Assembly (NCBI GenBank): GCA_965263375.1
Contig: OZ253669.1
Span: 1,116,001 to 1,180,000, forward strand
Reading direction: 5' to 3'
Length of the DNA: 64,000 nt
From: JAJFFW01 sp965263375
GTDB lineage: Bacteria; Pseudomonadota; Alphaproteobacteria; Caulobacterales; Parvularculaceae
Below the pieces are notes generated by a model. The model saw only the letters and a list, made by a program, of their open reading frames with translations. It had not been told where the DNA came from and did no database searches. This document shows positions 43,260 to 52,081 of this stretch, in pieces. Position 1 is the first letter of the stretch. Each line of letters opens with the position of its first letter. A program made the translations under genes and the position numbers.

Positions 43260-44435
43260 TTAAGATAAAGCCTGGTCTATGGAAGTTGAGTGGGCGTGTA
43301 AAAGTTCCGGAGTGATGTCTTTTATCGACCGGCATCCAGTTAACGCCATAACCACGTCCAGTTCACTAGACAGAATTTCAATCGCGCGTGATACGCCGTT
43401 CTGCCCTGCCGCGCCAAGACCATAAATATACGCTCGCCCGATCAGGCACGCATCGGCGCCGAGCGCGATAAGCCGGAATATATCAGCGCCAGTTCGTATG
43501 CCACTATCTGCGTAGATTTCCACTTTGCCGCGAACAGCCTGAGCGATAGATGGCAATACATCAACTGGCGACAGGCCGCCGTCAAGCTGACGTCCACCAT
43601 GATTAGAGACAATAATAGCCTTGGCCCCGAAATCGGCGGCTCTAAGCGCATCTTCTGGCGTCATAACGCCTTTGATGATAATGGGCCCATCCCAATTATC
43701 GCGTATCCATCCAATGGTATCAGGGGTTAGGTCAGTTGTGTATTGGTTGGCGACCCATCGCGCCATCGATAAAGCATTAGAGGCGTCCTGATGATATCCT
43801 TCAAAATTTCCAAAAGTTCGGCGCTTGCTTTTGCGCATCCGTAAAAACCAGCCAGGCTTAGTGATCGCGTCTAACGCGGTCGTCGGCGTTACGCGAAATG
43901 GAATAGACAGGCCATTGCGAATATCGCGGTGACGTTGCGCATTAACGACCAAATCGACAGTAATGATAAGTGTCTTACATCCAGCATCTTTTGCTCGTTT
44001 AAGCAAAAATTTTGTGAACTCGCGATCTTTCATTACATATATTTGAAACCAAAAAGGTTCCTTGACCGCGTCAGATAAATCTTCCGCCGCGCCGATTGAC
44101 GCCGTGCTCAACGTATACGGAATGCCAGCATTTACGGCTGCTTTTAATGAGCAAACTTCACCATTTGGGTGGACGAATCCGGTTAGCCCTACTGGGGCGA
44201 GGATAAGGGGGAGTTTTGTCGGTCCGCCCAAAATGGTGGTTTTGCTGGTGCGATTATCAATCGCGCGCATGACTTGTTGTTTTATTGCAATTTTTTGTAA
44301 CGCACTGCGATTATAAGTTAATGTGTGCTCTGTATATGAGCCGCCATCTACATAATCAAATATCGCTTTGGGAACACGACGCTTAGCCTGCCGCCTTAGA
44401 GACTCAATATCAGTGAATAGTTGTGTCCTGTCCAT
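43260..44435 (-). CDS. FMN-dependent alpha-hydroxyacid dehydrogenase/oxidase (LldD family)
   Basis: Oxidises an L-2-hydroxy acid such as L-lactate or glycolate to the 2-oxo acid. 391 residues, one TIM barrel with FMN: IFDYVDGGSYTE at the start, LAPVGLTGFVHPNGE, FQIYVMKDR with the substrate Tyr, TVDLVVNAQRHRDIRNG, IIIKGV with the FMN-contacting Lys, and SNHGGRQLD with the catalytic His. It resembles membrane-associated L-lactate dehydrogenase LldD. In the island it could recycle L-lactate (the end product of L-fucose cleavage) or a sugar-derived hydroxy acid. It sits between the semialdehyde dehydrogenase (116-bp gap) and the SDR (81-bp gap). Confidence 0.92.
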   Translation of the reverse strand: MDRTQLFTDIESLRRQAKRRVPKAIFDYVDGGSYTEHTLTYNRSALQKIAIKQQVMRAIDNRTSKTTILGGPTKLPLILAPVGLTGFVHPNGEVCSLKAAVNAGIPYTLSTASIGAAEDLSDAVKEPFWFQIYVMKDREFTKFLLKRAKDAGCKTLIITVDLVVNAQRHRDIRNGLSIPFRVTPTTALDAITKPGWFLRMRKSKRRTFGNFEGYHQDASNALSMARWVANQYTTDLTPDTIGWIRDNWDGPIIIKGVMTPEDALRAADFGAKAIIVSNHGGRQLDGGLSPVDVLPSIAQAVRGKVEIYADSGIRTGADIFRLIALGADACLIGRAYIYGLGAAGQNGVSRAIEILSSELDVVMALTGCRSIKDITPELLHAHSTSIDQALS

Positions 44436-44551
44436 ATCACATGCGATCGCGCGAAGTTGTGCGCCCCAATAAGCGGAGCTTAAAAGTGGTTCCTAATGTC
44501 GGTAAAGCGGTCTGTTGGGCGCGCGTCGTGGGCTCCAAAACTAATGCAAAA

Positions 44552-46057
44552 TTACTGTAAATCATCTGGTAACAGATCATGCGCAATATTTTGGTAACAG
44601 ACCGGCCGTAAAAACCTTCGTATGGCCATTGTCCCGACTGATGTAGCCCCAAAATTAGTGGAAGCTGGATATGGTCCTCCGTGAACCATGCTATCGCAGA
44701 CCTCTACGCCGGTAGGGAAGCCGTTGGCTAAAATGCGTCCGGCCTTGCGTTCTAAAATGGGCAAAAGCTGCGCCGCGATATCTTTATCTTGTTCATCCAG
44801 TTGCAGGGTGCAAGTCAGTTGACCTTGTATTTTTTTAGCTATACTGACCATTTCATCTAGGTTTGTGACGGATACGACCAGGCCAAGAGGGCCAAATACC
44901 TCTTCTTGCAACAATTCATTAGCAAGCAAGCTAGCGCCAGTGGTTTGATATAAAAAGGGGCCAGCGCTTCTTTCGCCACATGACGTGGCGAGAACCTCAG
45001 TAACCTCGCTTGCACCAGACAGAGTTTTTGCACCGTTTTTGAAGGCTTCAGCCATGCTGGCGGTTAACATCTTCTGTTCACCAACTTCGCTAAGCGCTTT
45101 TCTTGAAGCGTTAGCAAATGACGTTGCTTCTTCTTCGCCGATGATGAGGGCGATGCCAGGGTTTGTACAAAATTGACCTGCACCCATGGTGAGTGAGCTT
45201 GCCCAGCCGCTCGCGATCTGTGAACCTCTATTGGTGAGGGCTGATGGAAGAACAAACATTGGGTTTACCGAACCTAACTCGCCGAAAAAGGGGATGGGTT
45301 CTGACCGACTTGCGCAAAGGTCATACAATGCTCTTCCGCCTGCCAGCGAGCCAGTAAAACCAACCGCTTTAATAAGGGGGTGTGTTACAAGCGCTGAGCC
45401 GACGGAACGGTCTCCGCCTTGTATGAGACTGAAAACACCTGGGTGAACATCACATGCTTTGATGGCGGCCTCAATTGCACGGGCGACAATTTCTGAGGTG
45501 CCGGGGTGTGCGGAATGGCCTTTGACAATGACAGGGCAACCTGCCGCTAGCGCTGAGGCTGTGTCGCCGCCCGCGACTGAAAAGGCAAGCGGAAAATTGG
45601 AGGCGCCAAAAACTGCGACAGGGCCTATTGGACGTTGAATGAGTTTTAGGTCTGGGCGGGGCAAGGGCTGTCTGTCTGGCAAGGCATCGTCATGACGGCG
45701 GTCAAGGTAGCCGCCTTTTTCAATGTGATCAGCAAATAGACGTAATTGTCCGACGGTCCGACCGCGTTCCCCAACTAGCCGGGCTTCAGGCAGGCCAGTT
45801 TCACGTACGCCGATAGAGGTGATCTCGTCGCCGCGGGCATCAATCTCGTCAGCTATTTTACGCAGGAAGTTCGCACGGTCGACACGGTCTGAATATCCAA
45901 AAGACCAAAAGGCTTCTTCCGCGGCCTGTGCTGCTTTGTTTACATGCTCGGTTGAGCCCCTTGAAAAAACATCAGCCGCGCCATCAATTGGTTCATTGTT
46001 AAATGTTGCTTCAGAGCCGACCCATTCTCCTGAAATTAGGTGCTTGCCATACATCAT
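44552..46057 (-). CDS. Alpha-ketoglutarate semialdehyde (2,5-dioxovalerate) dehydrogenase
   Basis: Oxidises alpha-ketoglutarate semialdehyde to alpha-ketoglutarate with NAD(P), the last step of non-phosphorylative pentose and hexarate pathways. 501 residues of the aldehyde dehydrogenase superfamily: VFGASNFPLAFSVAGGDTASALAAG, KGHSAHPGTSE, GFTGSLAGGRAL, FGELGSVNPMFV with the catalytic Glu, MGAGQFCTNPG with the catalytic Cys, and the C-terminal RRFLRPVCYQNIAHDLLP, an ending I recognise for this subfamily. ATG 46057 has GAGGCG 6 bases upstream. It heads the minus-strand operon and is divergent from the XylX-type gene, its expected pathway partner. Confidence 0.92.
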   Translation of the reverse strand: MMYGKHLISGEWVGSEATFNNEPIDGAADVFSRGSTEHVNKAAQAAEEAFWSFGYSDRVDRANFLRKIADEIDARGDEITSIGVRETGLPEARLVGERGRTVGQLRLFADHIEKGGYLDRRHDDALPDRQPLPRPDLKLIQRPIGPVAVFGASNFPLAFSVAGGDTASALAAGCPVIVKGHSAHPGTSEIVARAIEAAIKACDVHPGVFSLIQGGDRSVGSALVTHPLIKAVGFTGSLAGGRALYDLCASRSEPIPFFGELGSVNPMFVLPSALTNRGSQIASGWASSLTMGAGQFCTNPGIALIIGEEEATSFANASRKALSEVGEQKMLTASMAEAFKNGAKTLSGASEVTEVLATSCGERSAGPFLYQTTGASLLANELLQEEVFGPLGLVVSVTNLDEMVSIAKKIQGQLTCTLQLDEQDKDIAAQLLPILERKAGRILANGFPTGVEVCDSMVHGGPYPASTNFGATSVGTMAIRRFLRPVCYQNIAHDLLPDDLQ

Positions 46058-46256
46058 CAAAATCGCCTCGTTTGCTTGTTTTTTTAATCAGGTGGTGCGC
46101 CGCCTGTAATTATAAGCCCCAGGCCTCTTCTGTGGAGTTAGGCGTGGGGGGGAGATGGCGCAAAGAGCGCCTTTATGCAGTTTAAGAACGCCCTGCGCCA
46201 ATATATCAAAACGGTTCTGGTAATGCTAGATCATTTCATATATAATTTGACATCAA

Positions 46257-46268
46257 TTCATATACGAC
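46257..46268. promoter_or_regulatory. Candidate IclR operator, degenerate, in the semialdehyde dehydrogenase/XylX divergent gap
   Basis: TTCATATACGAC keeps the left arm and core of the TTCA-N4-(T/C)GAA dyad but ends GAC. It lies 50 bases before the XylX-type start in the 261-bp divergent gap (46058-46318), which holds no gene. Confidence 0.35.
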
Positions 46269-46318
46269 CCAGTATCTGGGTTGTGACTTGCAGATATCGC
46301 CAAGCGTGAGGGTTAATT

Positions 46319-47470
46319 GTGGCTGCATTTTTAACAGAGCACGAACAAGATGGACTTTTTATTGGCCGTGTTTGGAGCCCGCAGGCAAATGGGCCTTGCG
46401 TCGTGACGTTAAGGGGCGGTGATGTTTTTGATATAACCAGCAGAACAGCCCCAACAGTCCGTGATATTTGTGAGTTGGACAATCCCAGTGATTATGTTCG
46501 TGAACAAAAGGGCGTGTTGCTTGGGACACTGGCGGATATTGCAGCGAATGTAGTTGGGGACTTCAGTAAAATACACTTTCTTGCTCCTTGTGATTTTCAT
46601 GCGGTCAAAGGATGCGGCGTTACCTTCGCTAAGTCTATGGTGGAGCGTGTGATTGAAGAAAAAGCGTCCGGTGATCCAAGCAAAGCGGCGGATATTCGGT
46701 TGCGAATAGGTGATATGATTGGGGAGAGCTTAAAGAATATTAAGCCGGGTTCGCCAGAAGCTGAAGTGGTAAAGCAAACACTTATTCAAGAAGGCATATG
46801 GAGCCAGTACCTAGAAGTTGGGATAGGTCCCTATGCTGAGATATTTTCCAAGGCGCAGGTTCTTTCTTCCGTGGGTTTTGGCGCTGAAATTGGTGTTAAT
46901 CCCATTTCTCAGTGGAACAATCCAGAACCTGAAATTGTATTGCTTGTGTCTTCTGCGGGAAATATTTTGGGCGCGACCTTGGGGAATGATGTCAACTTAC
47001 GGGATATTGAGGGGCGATCGGCATTATTGTTGTGCGAAGCGAAAGACAATAATGCTTCTTGTTCCATCGGGCCGATGTTCAGGTTGTTTGATGATACATT
47101 CTCGCTAGATGATGTGCGGAACATTCGAGTTGACCTTAAGGTCAGTGGGGAAGATGGTTTTGTTCTTCAAGGTTATTCATCAATGTCTGAAATAAGCCGT
47201 GATCCAGTGGAATTGGTGGCGCAAGCGCTTGGGGCGCATCATCAATACCCAGATGGGCTCGTGATGTTTTTAGGGACTTTATTTGCGCCAACAGAAGATA
47301 GGGATGAGCCCGGTGGCGGTTTTACCCATAAAATTGGGGATATTGTACAGATTAGCGCTGCCGGTCTCGGTATACTAACTAATAAAGTTCAGTATTCGAC
47401 TGAATGTCAGCCATGGATATTTGGCGCCAGTCATTTAATGCGCAATCTAGCTAGCCGGGGTTTGCTTTAA
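46319..47470 (+). CDS. XylX-type FAH-family 2-keto-3-deoxy sugar-acid dehydratase
   Basis: Predicted to dehydrate a 2-keto-3-deoxypentonate to alpha-ketoglutarate semialdehyde. 383 residues of the fumarylacetoacetate-hydrolase superfamily. The length and motifs match Caulobacter XylX as I remember it: TVRDICELD, VKGCGVTFAKSMVERVIEEKASGD-like stretch, WSQYLEVGIGP.AEIF, WNNPEPEIVLLV, GNDVNLRDIEGRSALLL, AKDNNASCSIGP, HQYPDGLVMFLGTLFAP and a MRNLASRGLL end. Metal-binding acidic residues of the fold (NPEPE and NDVNLRD) are kept. Starts at GTG with GAGGG 6 bases upstream. Divergent from the semialdehyde dehydrogenase, which takes its expected product. Confidence 0.92.
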   Translation: MAAFLTEHEQDGLFIGRVWSPQANGPCVVTLRGGDVFDITSRTAPTVRDICELDNPSDYVREQKGVLLGTLADIAANVVGDFSKIHFLAPCDFHAVKGCGVTFAKSMVERVIEEKASGDPSKAADIRLRIGDMIGESLKNIKPGSPEAEVVKQTLIQEGIWSQYLEVGIGPYAEIFSKAQVLSSVGFGAEIGVNPISQWNNPEPEIVLLVSSAGNILGATLGNDVNLRDIEGRSALLLCEAKDNNASCSIGPMFRLFDDTFSLDDVRNIRVDLKVSGEDGFVLQGYSSMSEISRDPVELVAQALGAHHQYPDGLVMFLGTLFAPTEDRDEPGGGFTHKIGDIVQISAAGLGILTNKVQYSTECQPWIFGASHLMRNLASRGLL

Positions 47471-47622
47471 GCGGGGGTGTTGTTGAGTGCGCTAAAACAA
47501 GGCGCGGCAATATGAAGGAATTTGTCTTTATAGAGTTTTTTACTACGGCGAAACGCCCAATCTTAAAGGTATAAATTCCTTGCGTTCCTAAAAAATAATG
47601 TTTCATATATAGATATATAAAA

Positions 47623-47634
47623 TTCATAAATGAA
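47623..47634. promoter_or_regulatory. Candidate IclR operator upstream of the aldo/keto reductase operon
   Basis: TTCATAAATGAA is a perfect palindrome (TTCAT-AA-ATGAA), 43 bases before the start codon at 47678, in an AT-rich gap. Confidence 0.55.
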
Positions 47635-47677
47635 TTGAGTGCTTTGCTAAACAGGGTGGAATGGAGGAAGCTGGCGA

Positions 47678-48679
47678 ATGGCTGACCCACTGAAACAAGT
47701 AAGTTTTGGGAGAACTGATCTTAAAGTCACCCAGCTAGGGCTAGGCACGGCGCCTTTGGGAAACTTATTCAAGGCTATTGAAGAAACGGATGCTGAAGAA
47801 ACGCTAGAGGCTGCAATCAATAGTGGGATTGGCCTTATCGACACCGCTCCATTTTATGGTTGCGGCCTTGCTGAACAGCGTGTCGGTAAGGCGTTATCTG
47901 ACCGATCACGGAATGATTTCGTTTTATCCAGCAAAGTAGGGCGCCTTATTCGCGAGGGACAAAGAACGGAAGGGGAGCTCCACAATGGCGTTCCCTTTTA
48001 TCATGCAAATTTGGACAAGTTTGCTCAATTTGATTTCAGTTATGACGGCGTGATGCGATCTTATGAGGAAAGCTTAACTCGTTTAGGCGTTGATCGTATT
48101 GATATTCTGCATATCCATGATGCGGACGATCATTTTGAGGACGCGCTAAACGGCGCTGTAAAGGCGCTTCAGACCCTTCGTGAGGAAGGCGCTATTTCTG
48201 CGATCTCAGCGGGTATGAACCAATGGGAAATGTTAAGTGCTTTTGCTGACCATGCTGATTTTGACTGCTTTTTATTGGCGGGGCGATATTCACTCTTAGA
48301 TCAATCGGCCCTATTGGAATTCCTTCCCATGTGTAGTGAGCGAAACATTGCGATCATGTTAGGCGGTGTTTTTAATTCTGGTTTGCTAGCACAAGCGAAA
48401 ATAGGCGCCACATTCAATTATGTTGAAGCGCCATCAGAACTTGTGGATAGAGCGCAAAATATAGAAAAAATATGTACAGCTTACGGAATTCCTTTGCGTG
48501 CCGCGGCGTTGCAGTTTCCGTTAGGACATAGCGCCATAACAACAATATTATCAGGTGTGCGTCATAAATCGGAGTGGGAAGATAATTACACCCTATTCAG
48601 CATGCACATACCACCGGACCTTTGGGAAGAATTAAAGTACGAAGGTTTATTGGCCGACGAAACGCCAACGCCGAAGTAA
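47678..48679 (+). CDS. Aldo/keto reductase, aldose 1-dehydrogenase-like
   Basis: A 333-residue NAD(P) TIM-barrel oxidoreductase. AKR catalytic residues are visible: Asp in GLIDTAPFYG (with Tyr), Lys in LSSKVGR, and His in DILHIHDADD. The sequence type (GTAPLGN at the start, TAPFYGCGLAEQRVG, ILSGVRHKSEWEDN) is that of D-threo-aldose 1-dehydrogenase / L-fucose dehydrogenase enzymes, which oxidise L-fucose, L-galactose or D-arabinose to the lactone. It is followed by mutarotase-like and lactonase genes, which fits an aldose-to-aldonate start of the pathway. GGAGG 10 bases before ATG. Confidence 0.9.
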   Translation: MADPLKQVSFGRTDLKVTQLGLGTAPLGNLFKAIEETDAEETLEAAINSGIGLIDTAPFYGCGLAEQRVGKALSDRSRNDFVLSSKVGRLIREGQRTEGELHNGVPFYHANLDKFAQFDFSYDGVMRSYEESLTRLGVDRIDILHIHDADDHFEDALNGAVKALQTLREEGAISAISAGMNQWEMLSAFADHADFDCFLLAGRYSLLDQSALLEFLPMCSERNIAIMLGGVFNSGLLAQAKIGATFNYVEAPSELVDRAQNIEKICTAYGIPLRAAALQFPLGHSAITTILSGVRHKSEWEDNYTLFSMHIPPDLWEELKYEGLLADETPTPK

Positions 48680-48753
48680 GTAGTGCCATTGGCTGGTGAT
48701 AACCAAAGCATCATTAAGCCGAATGAAACATTCCAACAAGATTGAGGGGTCAA

Positions 48754-49878
48754 ATGCCGACATTATTTGGACAGACTTTCACCCGAGCCGAGTTGTGCAG
48801 TCATGTTGGGGATGTTTCGCAAGTATTTGGCGTTGATCTGCTAGAATTTCAGGATGGTGTGGAGCGCGGCATTCGCGTTTTGCGATTTCGTACTGGAGGC
48901 GGCCTAGATTTTGACGTTCTAGTCGATCGCGCAATGGATATCGCAGGAATGAGCTATGGCGGCGTTCCCATTGGTTGGCATTCGCCGTCGGGGTTTAAGC
49001 ATCCAGCCTATTACGACAATGAAGCTGAAAATGGCGCGGGTTGGGCGCGTATGGCTTCTGGATTAATGATGACATGCGGACTTGATCATATTCACGCTGG
49101 TGTTGTTGAAGATGGGAAACACTTTAACCATCCCTTAAAAGAGCATATCAATCATTCACTCCATGGGCGAATTGGGCTGCTGCCCGCCCATCTAAAATCG
49201 TACGGCATTGAATGGGATGGAGATGAATGCATTCTCTATGCAGAAGGTAAAATTCGCCAATCAGCGCTGTTTGCTGAAAACCTTTCGCTTACAAGGCGCA
49301 TCGAAGTTCGCGCCGGGACGAAGAAAGTTGATATACACGACCGTGTTGAAAATATGGGATTTTTGGATACGCCTCACGTTTTGCTTTACCATGTCAATCT
49401 AGGTTATCCCTTGCTCGCTGAAGGAACCCAATTGGCAGCTCCAATAAAAAAAGTAATTGGTACAATGCATGATCATGAAACAGATGAAAGCGCCGTGACA
49501 ATTGCGGAGGGGCCCACGAAAAATTTCAAGCAACGTGTCTTTGATTTAGAACTAGAAATAAATGCACCAGATCGAATGCGGACAGCGCTTGTGAATGAAA
49601 AAATTGTGCTTCCGGGTGGTGACGAAGGTTTAGCCTTAGAGCTTCAGTTCGATCCGACAACATTGCCGGGTTTTTGCGAGTGGCAGTATTACCAATCTGG
49701 CGCCTATGTTGCGGCTATGGAGCCTGCAACTACGCGGTTTGGTTCGCGGGAGGACTGGTTGGAGCGCGGAGAACTGGTGATGTTGAAAAACGGCGAGACC
49801 CGAAACTATCAGCTTTCATTTATTCCACATGTTGGAAAAAACAACATTAGCCAGCTAAAAAAAGAGATTTCTAATTAG
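48754..49878 (+). CDS. DUF4432 family protein (aldose 1-epimerase-like)
   Basis: 374 residues with a galactose-mutarotase-like beta-sandwich pattern: LDFDVLVDRAMDIAGMSYGGVPIGWHSPSGF near the start is typical of DUF4432, followed by SGLMMTCGLDHI, HGRIGLLPAH and HVLLYHVNLGYPLL with the conserved His. Such proteins accompany sugar dehydrogenases and are thought to interconvert sugar anomers or lactone forms; activity is unproven. I chose ATG 48754 with GAGGGG 4 bases upstream over TTG 48742. Same operon as the flanking aldo/keto reductase and lactonase (gaps 74 and 81 bp). Confidence 0.86.
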   Translation: MPTLFGQTFTRAELCSHVGDVSQVFGVDLLEFQDGVERGIRVLRFRTGGGLDFDVLVDRAMDIAGMSYGGVPIGWHSPSGFKHPAYYDNEAENGAGWARMASGLMMTCGLDHIHAGVVEDGKHFNHPLKEHINHSLHGRIGLLPAHLKSYGIEWDGDECILYAEGKIRQSALFAENLSLTRRIEVRAGTKKVDIHDRVENMGFLDTPHVLLYHVNLGYPLLAEGTQLAAPIKKVIGTMHDHETDESAVTIAEGPTKNFKQRVFDLELEINAPDRMRTALVNEKIVLPGGDEGLALELQFDPTTLPGFCEWQYYQSGAYVAAMEPATTRFGSREDWLERGELVMLKNGETRNYQLSFIPHVGKNNISQLKKEISN

Positions 49879-49959
49879 GTCGTTGCTGCGCCAGATATGA
49901 CAATGGCTGATTTATGGCGACGATTACGAACAGACAGTATCGGGAGGTTGATAATCGAT

Positions 49960-50835
49960 ATGAAAGAACAAAAGGCGCAATTGCTCGTTGATTGCCAAAA
50001 TTTCTTAGGCGAGGGTGTTCAGTGGAATGAAGAAGATCAACGGGTTTATTGGACTGATATCCACGGATGTAAAATTCTAAGTTGTCTCGAAGATGGTTCT
50101 GACTTAAAGCAAATTGATTTGCCTGATAAGCTTGGGTCATTTGTATTCGATAAGGCTGGAAAAATCGTCGCTGGTTTTGCTGATGGTATTTATCACTTTG
50201 ATCAGGAAACCGGACAGCGTGAATTGGTTCAGCAAGTCGAAACAGAATTTCCAACAACACGGCTTAACGATGGCCGTTGCGATCGGCAAGGACGATATGT
50301 CGTCGGCAGTGTTGAAGAAGGGGAGATGGCCCCGTTTTGTAATACCTATATTTATGATGGGGAAAAGGTAAGAACGATCATCGAAAAATTCGGCTGTGCT
50401 AATAGTATTACATTTTCACCAGATGGAAAGAAAATGTATTTTGCTGATACCGCTGAGAAGCATATTTACGTTTATGACTATGATGATGTTACGGGGACGC
50501 CCGGCGCGAGGAAGATTTTCGCAACACTGGGTGATGATGAGGGGTATCCGGATGGTTCCTGTGTTGATACGCAGGGTGGTGTTTGGAATGCTCGCTTTGG
50601 TGGTTCTGGTGTGCAACGTTACGATAGCGAGGGTAGGCCTGATCTATTCGTTCAAGTGACAATTCCTAAAGTTACATGCGCGTGTCTAGGCGGGAAAAAC
50701 CTGAATAAATTATATATTACGACCGCCAAACTTGGGTTATCGGATGAGGAATTAGAGAAATACCCATTAGCGGGCGGGCTTTATGTTGTTGAAACAGAAT
50801 ATGAAGGGTTATTTGAGCCACGTTTCAATGGGTGA
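49960..50835 (+). CDS. SMP-30/gluconolactonase family sugar lactonase
   Basis: Hydrolyses a sugar lactone to the aldonic acid. 291 residues, six-bladed propeller: LGEGVQWNEEDQRVYWTDIHG has the first metal-binding Glu, then LNDGRCDRQGRYVVGSVEE, ANSITFSPDGKKMYFADTAEK with Asn and the Asp, and PDGSCVDTQGGVWNARFGGSGVQRY with the catalytic Asp. It is close in style to xylono- and arabinolactonases next to XylX genes. ATG 49960 is preferred (GGGAGG upstream, 12 bases); the frame extends to 49897 with no ribosome-binding site. Last gene of the aldo/keto reductase operon. The 278-bp gap that follows holds nothing recognised. Confidence 0.9.
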   Translation: MKEQKAQLLVDCQNFLGEGVQWNEEDQRVYWTDIHGCKILSCLEDGSDLKQIDLPDKLGSFVFDKAGKIVAGFADGIYHFDQETGQRELVQQVETEFPTTRLNDGRCDRQGRYVVGSVEEGEMAPFCNTYIYDGEKVRTIIEKFGCANSITFSPDGKKMYFADTAEKHIYVYDYDDVTGTPGARKIFATLGDDEGYPDGSCVDTQGGVWNARFGGSGVQRYDSEGRPDLFVQVTIPKVTCACLGGKNLNKLYITTAKLGLSDEELEKYPLAGGLYVVETEYEGLFEPRFNG

Positions 50836-51113
50836 TTGCTCCGCTCTTTGTTCAATGTAATTACGTCAGATTTTTTGCGGTGTGAATACATGCGATACTC
50901 AAGGATGAACTACATAGTATACGTATTTCATCCTTTATTTTGCGGCAGGTTATTTTTCAGCTGGTAGTAACTGGTGGAGCGTGATGCTGTTTCCGCCAAA
51001 ATACATGCGGCCTTCTCGTGCAGAAAATCCTTTTGTTAGGAGCCTTTAAAAAGAGGAGAGTGCTTGTAACGCACCCAATTAAGTCGCGCAGAAATTTCAT
51101 AAAAGCAATTTAC

Positions 51114-52064
51114 TTATACCTGGTCAGGTAGGGGGTGACCGGAGAAATACGCCGATACATTATCTAGCACTTTTTGTCCCATGGCGGCGCGTGTCTCTAC
51201 GGTTGCGCTGCCAATATGCGGCAACAAAAATGCATTATCCAGATCATAATAACCCGGATTGATATCAGGCTCGTTAGTAAACACGTCTAGGCCTACCCCA
51301 AAAACCTTATTGTGGTTCACAGCGTTAATGAGATCGTCGTCTATAATGAGGTCGCCCCGGGCGGTGTTTATGATTATGACCCCATCTTTCATTTTTGTGA
51401 TAGATTCAGCACAAACAACGCCGCGGGTTTGCGGCGTTGATGGCGCATGTAGGGAAATAACATCCGCCTCCGCCCAAAAAGCGTCCAGCGTTGAGCAGTA
51501 TAAGGCGTCTTTATGGTCTTCAGAAATGACTTTATTTCGCGCATAATAACATATTCGCATCCCAAGAGCGCGGGCCCGATTTGCTGTTGCTTGGCCAATA
51601 CGGCCAAAGCCAAATATTCCTAATGTCTTTCCTTTCAGGTCTAGGCCGAAGGTTTGTTCTGGCGTCCAACCATGCCATTCCTTTGAACGCAACATACGTT
51701 CAGCACGCGATGTGCCGCGGGCGGCCCCAAGAATAAGCAATAGGGCGATGTCTGCGGTTGCTTCGGTTAATACATCGGGCGTATTGGAAACTAAAATGCC
51801 TCGCTTCTTCGCGGCCGCAAGGTCAATATGATCAACGCCCGTTGAATAGGTTGCAACAATCCCGACCGTATGGGGCAACTGATTAATTAATGACGCCCCG
51901 AAGGTGTCGCCCGGTTTCGTAATTAGGGCTCTTGCGTTTTGGGCTTCTTGAACGAATTTTTCTTCGCCAACATCCTGTAAACGAACTTTTTTTGCATCAT
52001 ATTGTGAAATTATGGCGCTTTCTATTTTACTAGGAAGGTCAGCGGTTATGATAACATCGCTCAT
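51114..52064 (-). CDS. D-2-hydroxyacid dehydrogenase (glyoxylate/hydroxypyruvate reductase type)
   Basis: Reduces glyoxylate or hydroxypyruvate to glycolate or D-glycerate with NAD(P)H. 316 residues; NAD loop GIFGFGRIGQATANRA, YSTGVDHIDLAAAKKRGI, the substrate Arg in NTARGDLI, Glu in FTNEPDI, and the acid-base His in LPHIGSAT. Located 17 bases after the glycerate kinase gene in one minus-strand operon, so D-glycerate is the probable product passed between them. Confidence 0.92.
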   Translation of the reverse strand: MSDVIITADLPSKIESAIISQYDAKKVRLQDVGEEKFVQEAQNARALITKPGDTFGASLINQLPHTVGIVATYSTGVDHIDLAAAKKRGILVSNTPDVLTEATADIALLLILGAARGTSRAERMLRSKEWHGWTPEQTFGLDLKGKTLGIFGFGRIGQATANRARALGMRICYYARNKVISEDHKDALYCSTLDAFWAEADVISLHAPSTPQTRGVVCAESITKMKDGVIIINTARGDLIIDDDLINAVNHNKVFGVGLDVFTNEPDINPGYYDLDNAFLLPHIGSATVETRAAMGQKVLDNVSAYFSGHPLPDQV

Positions 52065-52081
52065 GGAAATACCGTTTCATT

